Below are positions 6,093 to 13,817 of a stretch of DNA of 18,595 nt, piece after piece; positions within the stretch are counted from its first letter, which is position 1, and each line of letters opens with the position of its first letter. This DNA comes from an uncultured Phycisphaerales bacterium (GTDB taxonomy: Bacteria > Planctomycetota > Phycisphaerae > WQYP01), in NCBI GenBank assembly GCA_903868035.1, contig CAIPTQ010000022.1:1-18595 (forward strand). Direction: 5' to 3'. The position numbers and the translations under genes are program-made. The notes under the pieces were generated by a model, which was given only the letters and a program-made list of their open reading frames with translations, did no database searches and had not been told where the DNA came from.

Positions 6093-8750
6093 ATGAATAC
6101 CCCCATTGCTTTGCGTCTCGCCATTCGCCAGTGGCGCGCCCGGCCGTTGCGTCCGGTGCTCTGCGCGCTGGCGATTGCCGCGGCCGTCGCCCTGATCGTG
6201 GTGGTCGGGGCCGCCATGGATTCGCTCCACTTCACCATCGCCAACGCCATCGGCCAGAACCTGGGCGTGGCCGAAATCCACATCCGCCCCGCCCAGCGCG
6301 GCACCGAGGCCCGCGTGCCCGGCTCCCTGCTGCACAAAATGCGGGCCCGCCCCGACGTCGAGCTCGCCTCCGCGCGCCTGGCCTCCCTGGGCGTGCTCAC
6401 CAAGAACAAAGAGACCTTCTGGTTCGACGTCGTGGGCATCGACGAACCCAACGACGAACTCCTCCGCCCGAAAATATTCCTCTCCGGCCATACCCTCACC
6501 GGGCCGCCCGATGAAATCCTCATCGACACCATGATCGCCGATAAAATGGAGCTCAAACTCGGCGACGTTGTCACCTACACCATCAAGGAGAACCCGCCGC
6601 GCCAGCTCCGCATCGTCGGCATCCTCAAGCGCCCCGCCATCGAGTTCATCGCCAAGCCCACGATGTTCGTCCCCCTGGCCGTGCTGGCCAAGGACCTGGC
6701 CCTACCCGAAGAGTACAGCGTCATCGACCTCAAACTCCGGGAACCCTCCGCCGGCCTGGCCGGCGCGGCCGCCGGCGGCGCCTCCGGCGCCGAAATCGAC
6801 TTCGACCTCTACGCCAAAACCCTGGGCAAGGAACTCGGCCCCTCCGTCGAGGTTTCCCCCGGCACCAAATCCAAGGCCAACATGGCCGACGCCACCCGCA
6901 CGCTCCGCATCCTGCTGTCGCTGCTCTCGATGCTCTCGGCGGTCTGCGCGTCGCTCATCATCGGCACGACGCTGTCGGTGGGGGTGCAGGAACGCGTCCG
7001 CCAGTTCGGCCAGCTCCGCTGTCTGGGGGCCTCCCGCCCCCAGCTTGCCGTCATCCTGCTGGGGGACGCGCTGGTCATGCTGGCGCTCGGCGAAGTCATC
7101 GGCATCACCCTGGGGCTGGCCACCGCCGCCGTCCTGGTCGCCCAGTTCCCCCACTTTTTTCTGCAACTCGTGTTGACTCCGGCGTCCCTCTTGATTGCCG
7201 CGGGCTGCGGGGCATTTGCCACGTTCCTGGGCGCGCTGATTCCGATCTGGCAGGTCACGCGGGTGTCCCCGATGGCCGCCGTCAACGCCGTGGCGCTCCG
7301 CGCGCGGATTTCCCGCGTGCGCCTGGCCGCCGGGATCGGGATCCTCTGCCTGATCGTGCAGCAGGTTCTCTGGCATTCGTCCACCTCCCGCGACTTCCGC
7401 ATTTTCAGCTACATCTTTGTGGGGGTGAACCTCATCTTCATCGGCTGGTGCCTGCTGGCGCCCCTGGCGGTGGTTTCCTGCGAGCGCCTGGGCGCCATCG
7501 TACTGGGGCGGCTCTTTTTCGTGCGGCCCTCGCTGCTGCGCAACGCCTGGTCGCGCACCCCCTGGCGCGCCGGGGCCATGATCGCCGCGCTCATGATCGG
7601 CGTCACGATCTTCACCACCGTCCGCGCCCGCGGCCAGAGCCTGCTGACCTCCTTCCCCACGCCGCAGATTCCCGACCTGGTGGTGAAGTCGCTGTTCGGC
7701 GGATTCACGGACCAGCGGCTCGCGCGGCTGCAGCGCGAGCATCCGGAACTCCGCGACCTCATCCCCCTGGATTATTTTGAGGTCAGCATGAAAATTCCCG
7801 TTTCCGTCGTCGGCAAAATCGTCGGCGACGAGAAAACCACCTTCATCGCCGTCGATCTCCGCAAATTCGCCGCCCTGGTCACCATCGACTTCCAGCAGGG
7901 CGACGCCGCCGGCGCTTTGGCGGCCATGGACGACGGCCGCCACGTTTTCGTCTCCACCGAATTCGCCGCCACCCGCAAGCTCGGCCTGGGCGACAAAATC
8001 CTCTTCAAGGCCGCCGACGGCAAGGATATCGAATTCTCCATCGCCGCCATCGTCAGTTCCACCAGCGTCGAAATGGTCAAAAACTACTTCGACCTCCGCG
8101 CCGAATTCGGCCAGCAGTCCGTCGCCTCCGTCATCGGCGCCATCCCCGACGCCCGGAAATACTTCATGCTCGGCGATCCCTCCCTCCTGCTGCTCAATGT
8201 CGATCCCGCCCGCCACAGCCAGATGACCAAACTTCGCGACCAGCTTGCCGCCGAGGGCCTCCAGTCGCTCTCCGCCGTCGAGATGAAAGCCTCCCTGCAC
8301 ACCATCATCACGCGCCTCATCGACGGCCTGACCATCATCGGCATCGGTGCGCTGTGCCTGGCCTCGCTGGGCGTGGCCAACATGGTCATCGCCTCCATCC
8401 ACGCGCGGCGCTATGAATTCGGCGTCCTGCGCGCCATCGGCGCGGGCCGCGCGCAGCTCATCCGCCTCGTGCTGGCCGAGGTCACCCTCATCGGCTTCAT
8501 CGCCGGCATCCTGGGCGCGTGCGCGGGCCTCTGGTACACCTTTATGATCTCCCGCGTGGATCGCGTCCTCATCGGCCTGCAAACCTGCGTCATCAACCCC
8601 GACCCCCGCGCCGCCGTGCTTTACGCCCTGTTCCTTATCGCCCTGTCCATCGGCCTGACCACGCTTCTGGGCTGGCTGGCCGCCCTCGTCCCGGCCGTTC
8701 GCGGGTCCATGACGGCCCAACGCACGCTGCTGGCCTCCGGCCGCGGCTGA
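6093..8750 (+). CDS. ABC transporter permease, duplicated MacB/FtsX (YbbP-like)
   Basis: The 885-residue protein has the duplicated architecture of large FtsX-superfamily permeases. A first helix (about residues 20-41) precedes an extracytoplasmic domain (about 45-270) and then an FtsX three-helix unit (about 272-395, with the family phrase RQFGQLRCLGASRPQL). Two or three middle helices (about 405-520) lead to a second extracytoplasmic domain (about 520-735) and a second FtsX unit (about 741-870, with RRYEFGVLRAIGAGRAQL). Such permeases work with a LolD/MacB-type ATPase, often without true transport, in lipoprotein release, envelope stress or mechanotransmission. No ATPase gene lies in the window, so it must be elsewhere. 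The start at 6093 puts the first helix directly at the N-terminus; longer starts add unrelated residues. An Ala/Gly-rich insert lies near residue 225. Confidence 0.9.
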   Translation: MNTPIALRLAIRQWRARPLRPVLCALAIAAAVALIVVVGAAMDSLHFTIANAIGQNLGVAEIHIRPAQRGTEARVPGSLLHKMRARPDVELASARLASLGVLTKNKETFWFDVVGIDEPNDELLRPKIFLSGHTLTGPPDEILIDTMIADKMELKLGDVVTYTIKENPPRQLRIVGILKRPAIEFIAKPTMFVPLAVLAKDLALPEEYSVIDLKLREPSAGLAGAAAGGASGAEIDFDLYAKTLGKELGPSVEVSPGTKSKANMADATRTLRILLSLLSMLSAVCASLIIGTTLSVGVQERVRQFGQLRCLGASRPQLAVILLGDALVMLALGEVIGITLGLATAAVLVAQFPHFFLQLVLTPASLLIAAGCGAFATFLGALIPIWQVTRVSPMAAVNAVALRARISRVRLAAGIGILCLIVQQVLWHSSTSRDFRIFSYIFVGVNLIFIGWCLLAPLAVVSCERLGAIVLGRLFFVRPSLLRNAWSRTPWRAGAMIAALMIGVTIFTTVRARGQSLLTSFPTPQIPDLVVKSLFGGFTDQRLARLQREHPELRDLIPLDYFEVSMKIPVSVVGKIVGDEKTTFIAVDLRKFAALVTIDFQQGDAAGALAAMDDGRHVFVSTEFAATRKLGLGDKILFKAADGKDIEFSIAAIVSSTSVEMVKNYFDLRAEFGQQSVASVIGAIPDARKYFMLGDPSLLLLNVDPARHSQMTKLRDQLAAEGLQSLSAVEMKASLHTIITRLIDGLTIIGIGALCLASLGVANMVIASIHARRYEFGVLRAIGAGRAQLIRLVLAEVTLIGFIAGILGACAGLWYTFMISRVDRVLIGLQTCVINPDPRAAVLYALFLIALSIGLTTLLGWLAALVPAVRGSMTAQRTLLASGRG

Positions 8751-8767
8751 CCCCCCACCCCCCAAGG

Positions 8768-8800
8768 AACGCCTAACTTCCGCTGGGCTGTGCCGGCGTT
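8768..8800 (+). terminator. Possible terminator after the permease gene
   Basis: AACGCC (8768-8773) and GGCGTT (8795-8800) form a 6-bp inverted repeat with a 21-nt loop. A pyrimidine-rich, T-containing stretch follows (8801-8820). It begins 17 nt after the permease stop. The loop is long and the stem short, so the call is weak. Confidence 0.3.
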
Positions 8801-8833
8801 TCGTTTCCGCTTTTCGTCCCCCAAGCCCCGCCG

Positions 8834-8839
8834 TATAAT
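8834..8839 (+). promoter_or_regulatory. Perfect -10 box before the SGNH esterase gene
   Basis: TATAAT lies 41 nt before the esterase start codon, giving a leader of about 35 nt. At 17-nt spacing the -35 position (8811-8816, TTTTCG) is poor. The box is followed by TCGCGC. It implies the esterase has its own promoter apart from the permease gene. Confidence 0.5.
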
Positions 8840-8880
8840 TCGCGCACACTTCCGACCAGCCCTTTGCCGAAAGGATGAAC

Positions 8881-9915
8881 ATGAACCTCGCCGCGCGTTC
8901 CCTGATGATTCTCGCCGTGCTGTGCATGATCCACGTCCCCACGCAGGCTCAGCAACCGCCCGCCACGGCACCCACCACTATCATACCATTCCATAGGGAA
9001 GCCAGTGGTGGTAACCAGGCTCAGCAACCGCCCGCCACGGCACCCACCACCGCCCCAGCAACCCGCACCGCCGCCCCCGCCAACCCCTACACCAGATACG
9101 CCACCACCGTCCCCGCCGCCCAGATTCCGCGCGACCGCCTCCCCTTCACCAACGACACGCTCAACAACCTCAACCCCAAACTCCCCACGCTCTTCATCGC
9201 CGGCGACTCCACCGCCGCCACCGGCAACGCCACCACGCGCGGCTGGGCCTCCGTCCTGGTCGACTACTTCGACACCACCAAGGTCAACCTCTCCAACCGC
9301 GGCGTCGGCGGCGCCCGCTTCAACACCTACCTGGGCACCACCTGGAACGCCGTCCTCGCAGCCGTCAAGCCCGGCGACTTCGTTGTCATCCAGTTCGGCC
9401 ACAACTCCGGCCCCCTCGCGGGCATTGGCGAGGAAACCGGCCCCGCCACCGGCCGCGGGAACGCGCAACCCATGCACACCCACGGCTGGTATCTCCGCCA
9501 GTTCATCACCGACGTCCGCGCCAAGAAAGCCATCCCCATCGCCGCCACGCTCACCCTCCGCGACCTGTGGCTGAACGGCAAAGTCGAACGCGTCAAGAAA
9601 CTCAACGTCACCGACGAACTGGGCATGTCCGACTGGACCCGCCAGGTCGCCGCCGCCGAGAAGACCCTCCTCCTCGATCACTCCAACATCATCGGCGACA
9701 TGTACGACAAACTTGGCCCCGCCGAGGGCCACAAACTCTTCGGCGACGGCTACCTGCACACCAACACCGCCGGCGCCATCATCAACTGCGAAGCCTTCAT
9801 CTCCGGCCTCAAGGCCCTCCCCGACATGCCGCTGGTGGAATGCCTCAACGACAAGGGCAAGGCCATCCCCGCTTACAAACCCGCGCCCGCCGCCATGCCC
9901 GCAACGCAACCCTGA
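8881..9915 (+). CDS. Exported SGNH hydrolase, rhamnogalacturonan-acetylesterase-like
   Basis: The 344-residue enzyme has a signal peptide (cleaved near residue 23, after TQA), a Pro/Thr/Ala linker and one SGNH domain. Block I is AGDSTAAT with catalytic S110. Block II is NRGVGGAR (N139-R145). Block III is QFGHNS (Q171-S176), as in the RGAE branch, which usually reads QFGHND. The C-terminal block is GDGYLHTN with H293. The usual Asp-x-x-His spacing is stretched to D289-x-x-x-H293, a small oddity. RGAE enzymes remove acetyl groups from rhamnogalacturonan I, which fits the GH106-like gene 150 bp downstream. The start at 8881 rather than 8875 is set by AAAGGA 5 nt upstream. The linker contains an in-frame 24-residue duplication. 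Other acetylated polysaccharides are possible substrates. Confidence 0.85.
   Translation: MNLAARSLMILAVLCMIHVPTQAQQPPATAPTTIIPFHREASGGNQAQQPPATAPTTAPATRTAAPANPYTRYATTVPAAQIPRDRLPFTNDTLNNLNPKLPTLFIAGDSTAATGNATTRGWASVLVDYFDTTKVNLSNRGVGGARFNTYLGTTWNAVLAAVKPGDFVVIQFGHNSGPLAGIGEETGPATGRGNAQPMHTHGWYLRQFITDVRAKKAIPIAATLTLRDLWLNGKVERVKKLNVTDELGMSDWTRQVAAAEKTLLLDHSNIIGDMYDKLGPAEGHKLFGDGYLHTNTAGAIINCEAFISGLKALPDMPLVECLNDKGKAIPAYKPAPAAMPATQP
8944..9050 (+). repeat. 35-bp direct repeat flanking a 37-bp insert in the esterase gene
   Basis: Identical 35-bp copies lie at 8944-8978 and 9016-9050, 72 bp apart, so the reading frame is kept. Each encodes QAQQPPATAPTT in the linker after the signal peptide. The spacer between them (8979-9015) is less GC-rich than its surroundings. 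CCACCACT (8972-8979) and AGTGGTGG (9004-9011) form an 8-bp inverted repeat around it. Confidence 0.85.
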
Positions 9916-9931
9916 CTGGTTGTTCAATTCA

Positions 9932-9959
9932 GCCCGAGTCATATCACACCGTGTCGGGC
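9932..9959 (+). terminator. Weak hairpin after the esterase gene
   Basis: GCCCGA (9932-9937) pairs with TCGGGC (9954-9959) across a 16-nt loop, 17 nt after the esterase stop. No T-tract follows. It may end the esterase transcript or be incidental. Confidence 0.25.
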
Positions 9960-9978
9960 GGGAATATCGCGCATTCCC
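9960..9978. promoter_or_regulatory. Operator-like inverted repeat upstream of the GH106-like gene
   Basis: GGGAAT (9960-9965), a 7-nt centre ATCGCGC and ATTCCC (9973-9978) make a 6-bp inverted repeat about 90 nt before the GH106-like start codon. It contains one of the three ATATCGCG copies (9964-9971). An AT-rich stretch with TTGAAA (9996-10001) follows and may be part of the promoter, although no clear -10 box was found. Confidence 0.4.
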
Positions 9979-10065
9979 CACGGCGCGCCACTTTATTGAA
10001 ATAATCGCCCTCTCAAACCGTCAGTATTCCAGAGCTTGGTTTTCTCGAACCGAAGGGATGCTTTT

Positions 10066-12597
10066 ATGAAAATATTTCCGCACTGTGCGATCCTGGGCCT
10101 GTTTCCGCTCCTGGCCAATGCCGCCCAACCCTGGCAGGAGGTCACCATGCCCACCGTGGCCCAGGCGGCCACCACGTTCGCCAATCCGCCCAAGGAATAC
10201 GGCGCCATCCACTGGGCGACCGGATTCCCGCCGCCCAAGGACCGCATCCTGTCGGACATCGCCAATATCGAGGCCAACGGCGGCAGCGGCTACATGATCA
10301 ACAGCGGCGGCCGGTCGCCCAAGTACCTTTCGCCCGAATACCTGGATCTGTTCAAGGTGGCCGTGGACGAACTCAAGAAGCACGGCATGAAGATGTGGAT
10401 CGACGGCGACGACGGTTATCCCGACGGATTCGCCGGCGGCCTGATCAGCGAGCGCTATCCCCAACTGGGCATGCAGGGCATCATCGCCGACGCCCACTAC
10501 ACCGTCGCCGGCGGGCAGACGCTCACGATCCCGCTGCCCGTTGACACCCTGGGCATCCTGGCCAATCCCCGCCCCGCCGCGGCGGCGCCACCGGCAACAG
10601 CGCCCGCGCCCGCTTTTGGCCCCGCCGTGGGATCCAACTTGATACCGGTTGCCGCGCCAGCGCCGGGCGCCCGCGGCACCGCGCCGGGAACACGGGGCGC
10701 GGGGGGGGCGGGGGGAGCCAGAGGTCCCCAAGCCAACATGTTGCCCCCGCCGGCGGCACAGGTGGTGCCGCTGCCCGCCGACGGCAATTTCAAATGGCTC
10801 GCCCCCAGCGGCGCCCAGTGGGAGGTGACTTTTCAGGGCAGCGCCGGCGAAGCCCGCTACAGTGTGGCCGCCGGCCAGACGCTGACCATCCCGCTGCCGC
10901 CGAATACCAAGACCATTCAGGCCAATCCCCGGACGGGCGGGCGCGGCGCGCCGGGCGCGGGCGGCGCACGCGGCGGTCCCGGCGGGCCCCAGGCGACCAC
11001 GATCATTCCACTCCCGGCCAACGGACAATTCACATGGACCGCCCCCGCCAACGGCCTGTGGGAAGTCACCTTCGTCCGCCACGTCTACCGCAGTTCGCCC
11101 ACCCGCGCCGGCCAGCGCGCCGACGGCACGCGGGAGAAGGACAGCCTCTATTCGCTGATCGACTATCTCGATGCCGACGCCACCGCCACCTACATCAAGC
11201 TCGTTCTCGAAACCTACGCCAAAACATCGGGCGACGAGTTCGGCAAAACCATCCTCGGCTTCCGCGGCGATGAACCCGACTACACCGGCTTCATTCCCTG
11301 GACGCCCAAGCTCCTGGATACCTTCCAAAAGCAAAAAGGCTACGACCTCAAGCCCTACATCGCCCAGTTCTTCGCCACGCCGCTCACGCAGGACGCCCAG
11401 CGCGCCAAGGCCGATTACTTTGACGTCTGGAGCGGCATGTTCCGCGACAATTTCTACAAGCCGCTGCAAGACTGGTGCCGGGCGCACAACATGGATTACA
11501 TGATGCACCTTAACCATGAGGAACTCATGGTGGCCCGCGGCGGCAACGGCGAAGACCTCACCAAGAACGAAGGCTCCTTCTGGCGCGACATGCGCTACGT
11601 GGGCCTCCCGGGCATCGACAATCTCAGCCAGATCGGCCCCGGCATCGTCGCCGATTTCCCCAAACTCGCCTCGTCCGCCGCCCACCTGTTTGGCCACCCC
11701 CAGGTTTGGACCGAAGCCGGCGGCAACCTCGGCGCCGGCGGCAAGTTTGTCTTTGATTACCAGCTCGTCCGCGGCATCAACTACATGAATATCCGCGGCC
11801 TCAATGCCGCCCCCGCCCCCGGCGCCGCGGCCGATCCCGCCGCGCTGACCGGTTTTTACGCCAGCCGCGCCCAGTATCTCATGGCCATCGGCCGCCCCGC
11901 CGCCCAGGTCGCGCTCTATCACCCCACCGACACCTATTGGCTCGGCGGCACGGACGCCGCGGAAGCCGACGCCGCAGACGTCAAGCTGACCACGCAATTG
12001 CTGGAGCAGCAGATCGACTTCGACCATATGGATCAGGATTCGCTGGCCACGGACTGCGCGCTCGAAGGCGGCGGCCTGAAGAACCTCAGCGGCCAGGTCT
12101 ACCGTGCCGTGATCGTTCCCACGTCCACCGTGATCCAGAAGAAAGTGCTGGAACGCCTGCGCGCCTTCGCCGCCGCCGGCGGCAAGGTCATCTTCGTCGG
12201 GCGCACGCCCTCCATGGTCGTTGACCAGTCCTTCCTCCATCCCGAGTCGGGCGCTCCCGATCTAAGCTTTGCCACCCTGGAACCCACCGCGGCCATCACC
12301 GCCCGAGTCGTCGCCGCGCTGCCCCCGCCGGACGTCAAGCTGGATGCCCCCTGCCCCCCCGTCAAATACATGCATCGCACGCTGAAGGATGGTGAAGTCT
12401 ATTTCTTCTTCAACGAGTCCGACCAGAACCAGACGCGCTCCGCCACGCTGGCCGGCACCGGCCAGGCGCAGGTCTGGGACGCCGTCACCGGAAAGATTCA
12501 GCCCCTGGCCAACGGGGTCAAAGCCCCGCAGGGTGGCGTCTCCGTCCCGCTCACGCTGGCTTCGCATGAGGCGCGTTTCATCGTCATCGGCCCATAA
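10066..12597 (+). CDS. Exported GH106-like glycosidase (putative alpha-L-rhamnosidase)
   Basis: The 843-residue protein has a signal peptide (about residues 1-19, ending ANA). A TIM-barrel start typical of GH106-related proteins follows: NPPKEYGAIHWATG, a conserved YLSPEYLDLFKVAVDELKKHGMK segment in which a relative would place the first strands, and DGYPDGFAGG. The barrel continues after an insertion with FRGDEPD (D402, E403), LNHEE (E485, E486) and VWTEAGG (E550), all candidate acid residues. C-terminal beta domains finish the protein. GH106 enzymes cleave alpha-L-rhamnosides, including those of rhamnogalacturonan. The insertion (about residues 144-337) holds two copies of a beta module with Ala/Gly-rich linkers. 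The start at 10066 is set by AAGGGA about 8 nt upstream. The family call is from pattern recognition, and a divergent family without rhamnosidase activity is possible. Confidence 0.75.
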   Translation: MKIFPHCAILGLFPLLANAAQPWQEVTMPTVAQAATTFANPPKEYGAIHWATGFPPPKDRILSDIANIEANGGSGYMINSGGRSPKYLSPEYLDLFKVAVDELKKHGMKMWIDGDDGYPDGFAGGLISERYPQLGMQGIIADAHYTVAGGQTLTIPLPVDTLGILANPRPAAAAPPATAPAPAFGPAVGSNLIPVAAPAPGARGTAPGTRGAGGAGGARGPQANMLPPPAAQVVPLPADGNFKWLAPSGAQWEVTFQGSAGEARYSVAAGQTLTIPLPPNTKTIQANPRTGGRGAPGAGGARGGPGGPQATTIIPLPANGQFTWTAPANGLWEVTFVRHVYRSSPTRAGQRADGTREKDSLYSLIDYLDADATATYIKLVLETYAKTSGDEFGKTILGFRGDEPDYTGFIPWTPKLLDTFQKQKGYDLKPYIAQFFATPLTQDAQRAKADYFDVWSGMFRDNFYKPLQDWCRAHNMDYMMHLNHEELMVARGGNGEDLTKNEGSFWRDMRYVGLPGIDNLSQIGPGIVADFPKLASSAAHLFGHPQVWTEAGGNLGAGGKFVFDYQLVRGINYMNIRGLNAAPAPGAAADPAALTGFYASRAQYLMAIGRPAAQVALYHPTDTYWLGGTDAAEADAADVKLTTQLLEQQIDFDHMDQDSLATDCALEGGGLKNLSGQVYRAVIVPTSTVIQKKVLERLRAFAAAGGKVIFVGRTPSMVVDQSFLHPESGAPDLSFATLEPTAAITARVVAALPPPDVKLDAPCPPVKYMHRTLKDGEVYFFFNESDQNQTRSATLAGTGQAQVWDAVTGKIQPLANGVKAPQGGVSVPLTLASHEARFIVIGP
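10495..11076 (+). repeat. Duplicated module inside the GH106-like gene
   Basis: Copy 1 (about 10495-10836) and copy 2 (about 10855-11076) both read Y(T/S)VAxGQTLTIPLP near the start, then ANPR, a Gly/Ala/Pro-rich linker, and a final FxWxAPxxGxWEVTF. DNA identity is visible at the conserved ends, including AGACGCT and ATCCCGCTGCC. The linkers differ in length and composition. Confidence 0.75.
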
Positions 12598-12620
12598 TCC
12601 AAGTCGCGACCCGCGCGCGT

Positions 12621-12660
12621 TGTCACCCTGTCACCCTGTCACCTTGTCACCTTGTCACTT
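12621..12660. repeat. Five-unit octamer tandem repeat between convergent genes
   Basis: The unit is TGTCACCY, present as two copies with C at the last position, two with T, and one ending TGTCACTT. It fills most of the 57-bp gap between the GH106-like and spermidine-synthase-like genes. Its last unit supplies the minus-strand TGA stop at 12657-12655. An octamer array changes reading frame when it gains or loses units, but here only the C-terminal end could be altered. Confidence 0.9.
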
Positions 12661-13575
12661 CCCCTTCGGCTCATCCTTGTCCAGCAGCACCTTCGCCGTC
12701 GTCGGTATTCGCGGTTCCTGCACAAAGCCCTTGTCGAGCAGCTCCGCGAGTTTCAAGTCCGTCTTGTACGTCTTCTCAAACGCCGCCGCCGTCGTCATCC
12801 ATTTCTCCGCCGTCACGTCCCGCTTCACCGGCAGGGCCGTGAGAATCGCATTCGTTGACCCGATGCAGCGCACCACGTGCCATTCCGGGAACACCGCATC
12901 GTACGTCTTGACCATATCCCCGTAGCTGGCCTCCGCCTCCCACAGGTTCGCCGCCAGCACGCCCCCGTCGGCAAGGTGCGCCTTGCACGCCACCAGGAAT
13001 TCTTTGGTTGACAACAGGTACGGAATGGACGTGGCGCTGAAGGCGTCGAGCATAATCAGGTCGTACTTGGTGATCGAACCATCCTTCTCCTTTGCGGTTT
13101 CGATGAATTTCCGCCCGTCGCCAATGGTCACATTTTGCCGGGCGTCCTCCTTGAAGCCGAAATACTTCTGCGCCACCACCAGCACCGCCGGGTCGAGTTC
13201 CGCGGTGTCGATCCGCGTCTCGGTCAGCGTTTCGTGGAGATATCGCTGTATGCACGCTCCGCCCAGGCCCACGATGAGGATGCGCTTGGGCTTGTCCACC
13301 AGCGCGATCGACGCCACCATATGCCGCGAGTACGCCAGGGTGAGTTCCAGCGGGTTGGCCTTGTTCATTTCCGATTGCACGGGTTCCAACCCATCAAGCT
13401 TGGCGTCAAAGATCATCTGCCGGTAGCCGTTGGCGGTGTCCCAAACGGTGATTTTCTGGTACTGGCTGGGGACTTCGTAGACGATTTTCCCCTGCGGCTG
13501 CTGCGCCAGCGCCAACGACGTACACAACCCCAGCAACGCCACCACGCCCAGCCGTTTCCATCCGAACAATTTCAT
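12655..13575 (-). CDS. Exported spermidine-synthase-like protein
   Basis: The 306-residue protein has an N-terminal signal peptide (residues 1-24, ending ALA) followed by a Rossmann aminopropyl/methyl-transferase domain of the spermidine synthase type. Visible motifs are ILIVGLGGACIQRYL (residues 99-113, nucleotide loop), AELDPAVL (E126, D128, ribose-binding acid), IGDGRKFI (D153) and DLIMLDAFS (D177, at the catalytic-Asp position). The usual GGGDGG loop is altered to GLGGAC. Genuine spermidine synthases are cytoplasmic, so a secreted form probably has another job or substrate. The start at 13575 has GGAG 8 nt upstream and gives the signal peptide; a longer in-frame start at 13758 would run through the hairpin region. 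It lies between carbohydrate genes with no obvious link to them. Confidence 0.85.
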   Translation of the reverse strand: MKLFGWKRLGVVALLGLCTSLALAQQPQGKIVYEVPSQYQKITVWDTANGYRQMIFDAKLDGLEPVQSEMNKANPLELTLAYSRHMVASIALVDKPKRILIVGLGGACIQRYLHETLTETRIDTAELDPAVLVVAQKYFGFKEDARQNVTIGDGRKFIETAKEKDGSITKYDLIMLDAFSATSIPYLLSTKEFLVACKAHLADGGVLAANLWEAEASYGDMVKTYDAVFPEWHVVRCIGSTNAILTALPVKRDVTAEKWMTTAAAFEKTYKTDLKLAELLDKGFVQEPRIPTTAKVLLDKDEPKGK

Positions 13576-13646
13576 CGCGGTTCTCCAATAAGACCAAACC
13601 AATAGCCTAACGCCCCAGTCGCCATCACGTTGCACCCACGTAGGGA

Positions 13647-13742
13647 GCCGCGGTAGCGGCGGCACGAAAGTAGCCCACGACAAGCCGCAGGCGCCGTCGT
13701 GGGTTGATCGCCCCGCGAATTGTGCCAAGCCGCGGAAGCGGC
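13647..13742. repeat. Cluster of three GC-rich hairpins, REP-like
   Basis: The 242-bp gap between the DUF4450 gene and the spermidine-synthase-like gene holds three hairpins. Hairpin A has GCCGC/GCGGC arms at 13647-13660 with a GGTA loop. Hairpin B has CCCACGAC (13674-13681) pairing with GTCGTGGG (13696-13703). Hairpin C has the same arms as A with a GGAA loop at 13729-13742. A and C are near-identical units. The arrangement resembles dispersed extragenic palindromes and could also stop transcription from the DUF4450 gene. The rest of the gap shows no ORF. Confidence 0.65.
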
Positions 13743-13817
13743 GCTGGAACCTCGCCATCCGGGACCATCGTCACTCCTGCATAACGCGCCTGTCCGTATA
13801 CGGAACCAAAATACCGC

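Noticed and set aside
6702..8942. Minus-strand ORF of 746 codons opposite the permease gene
   Set aside because: It lies antisense to clear FtsX motifs and is abnormally rich in Gly, Asp and Gln, typical of a shadow frame.
9936..9960. Resemblance of this stretch to the esterase-linker insert (both contain TATCAyACCrT)
   Set aside because: Only about 10 of 12 positions agree over a short span and the similarity does not extend, so chance is sufficient.
10021..12240. Minus-strand ORF of 739 codons opposite the GH106-like gene
   Set aside because: It is a shadow frame in GC-rich DNA. The opposite strand has a signal peptide, ribosome-binding site and recognisable motifs, while this frame is Gly/Ala/Val-rich without domain signatures.
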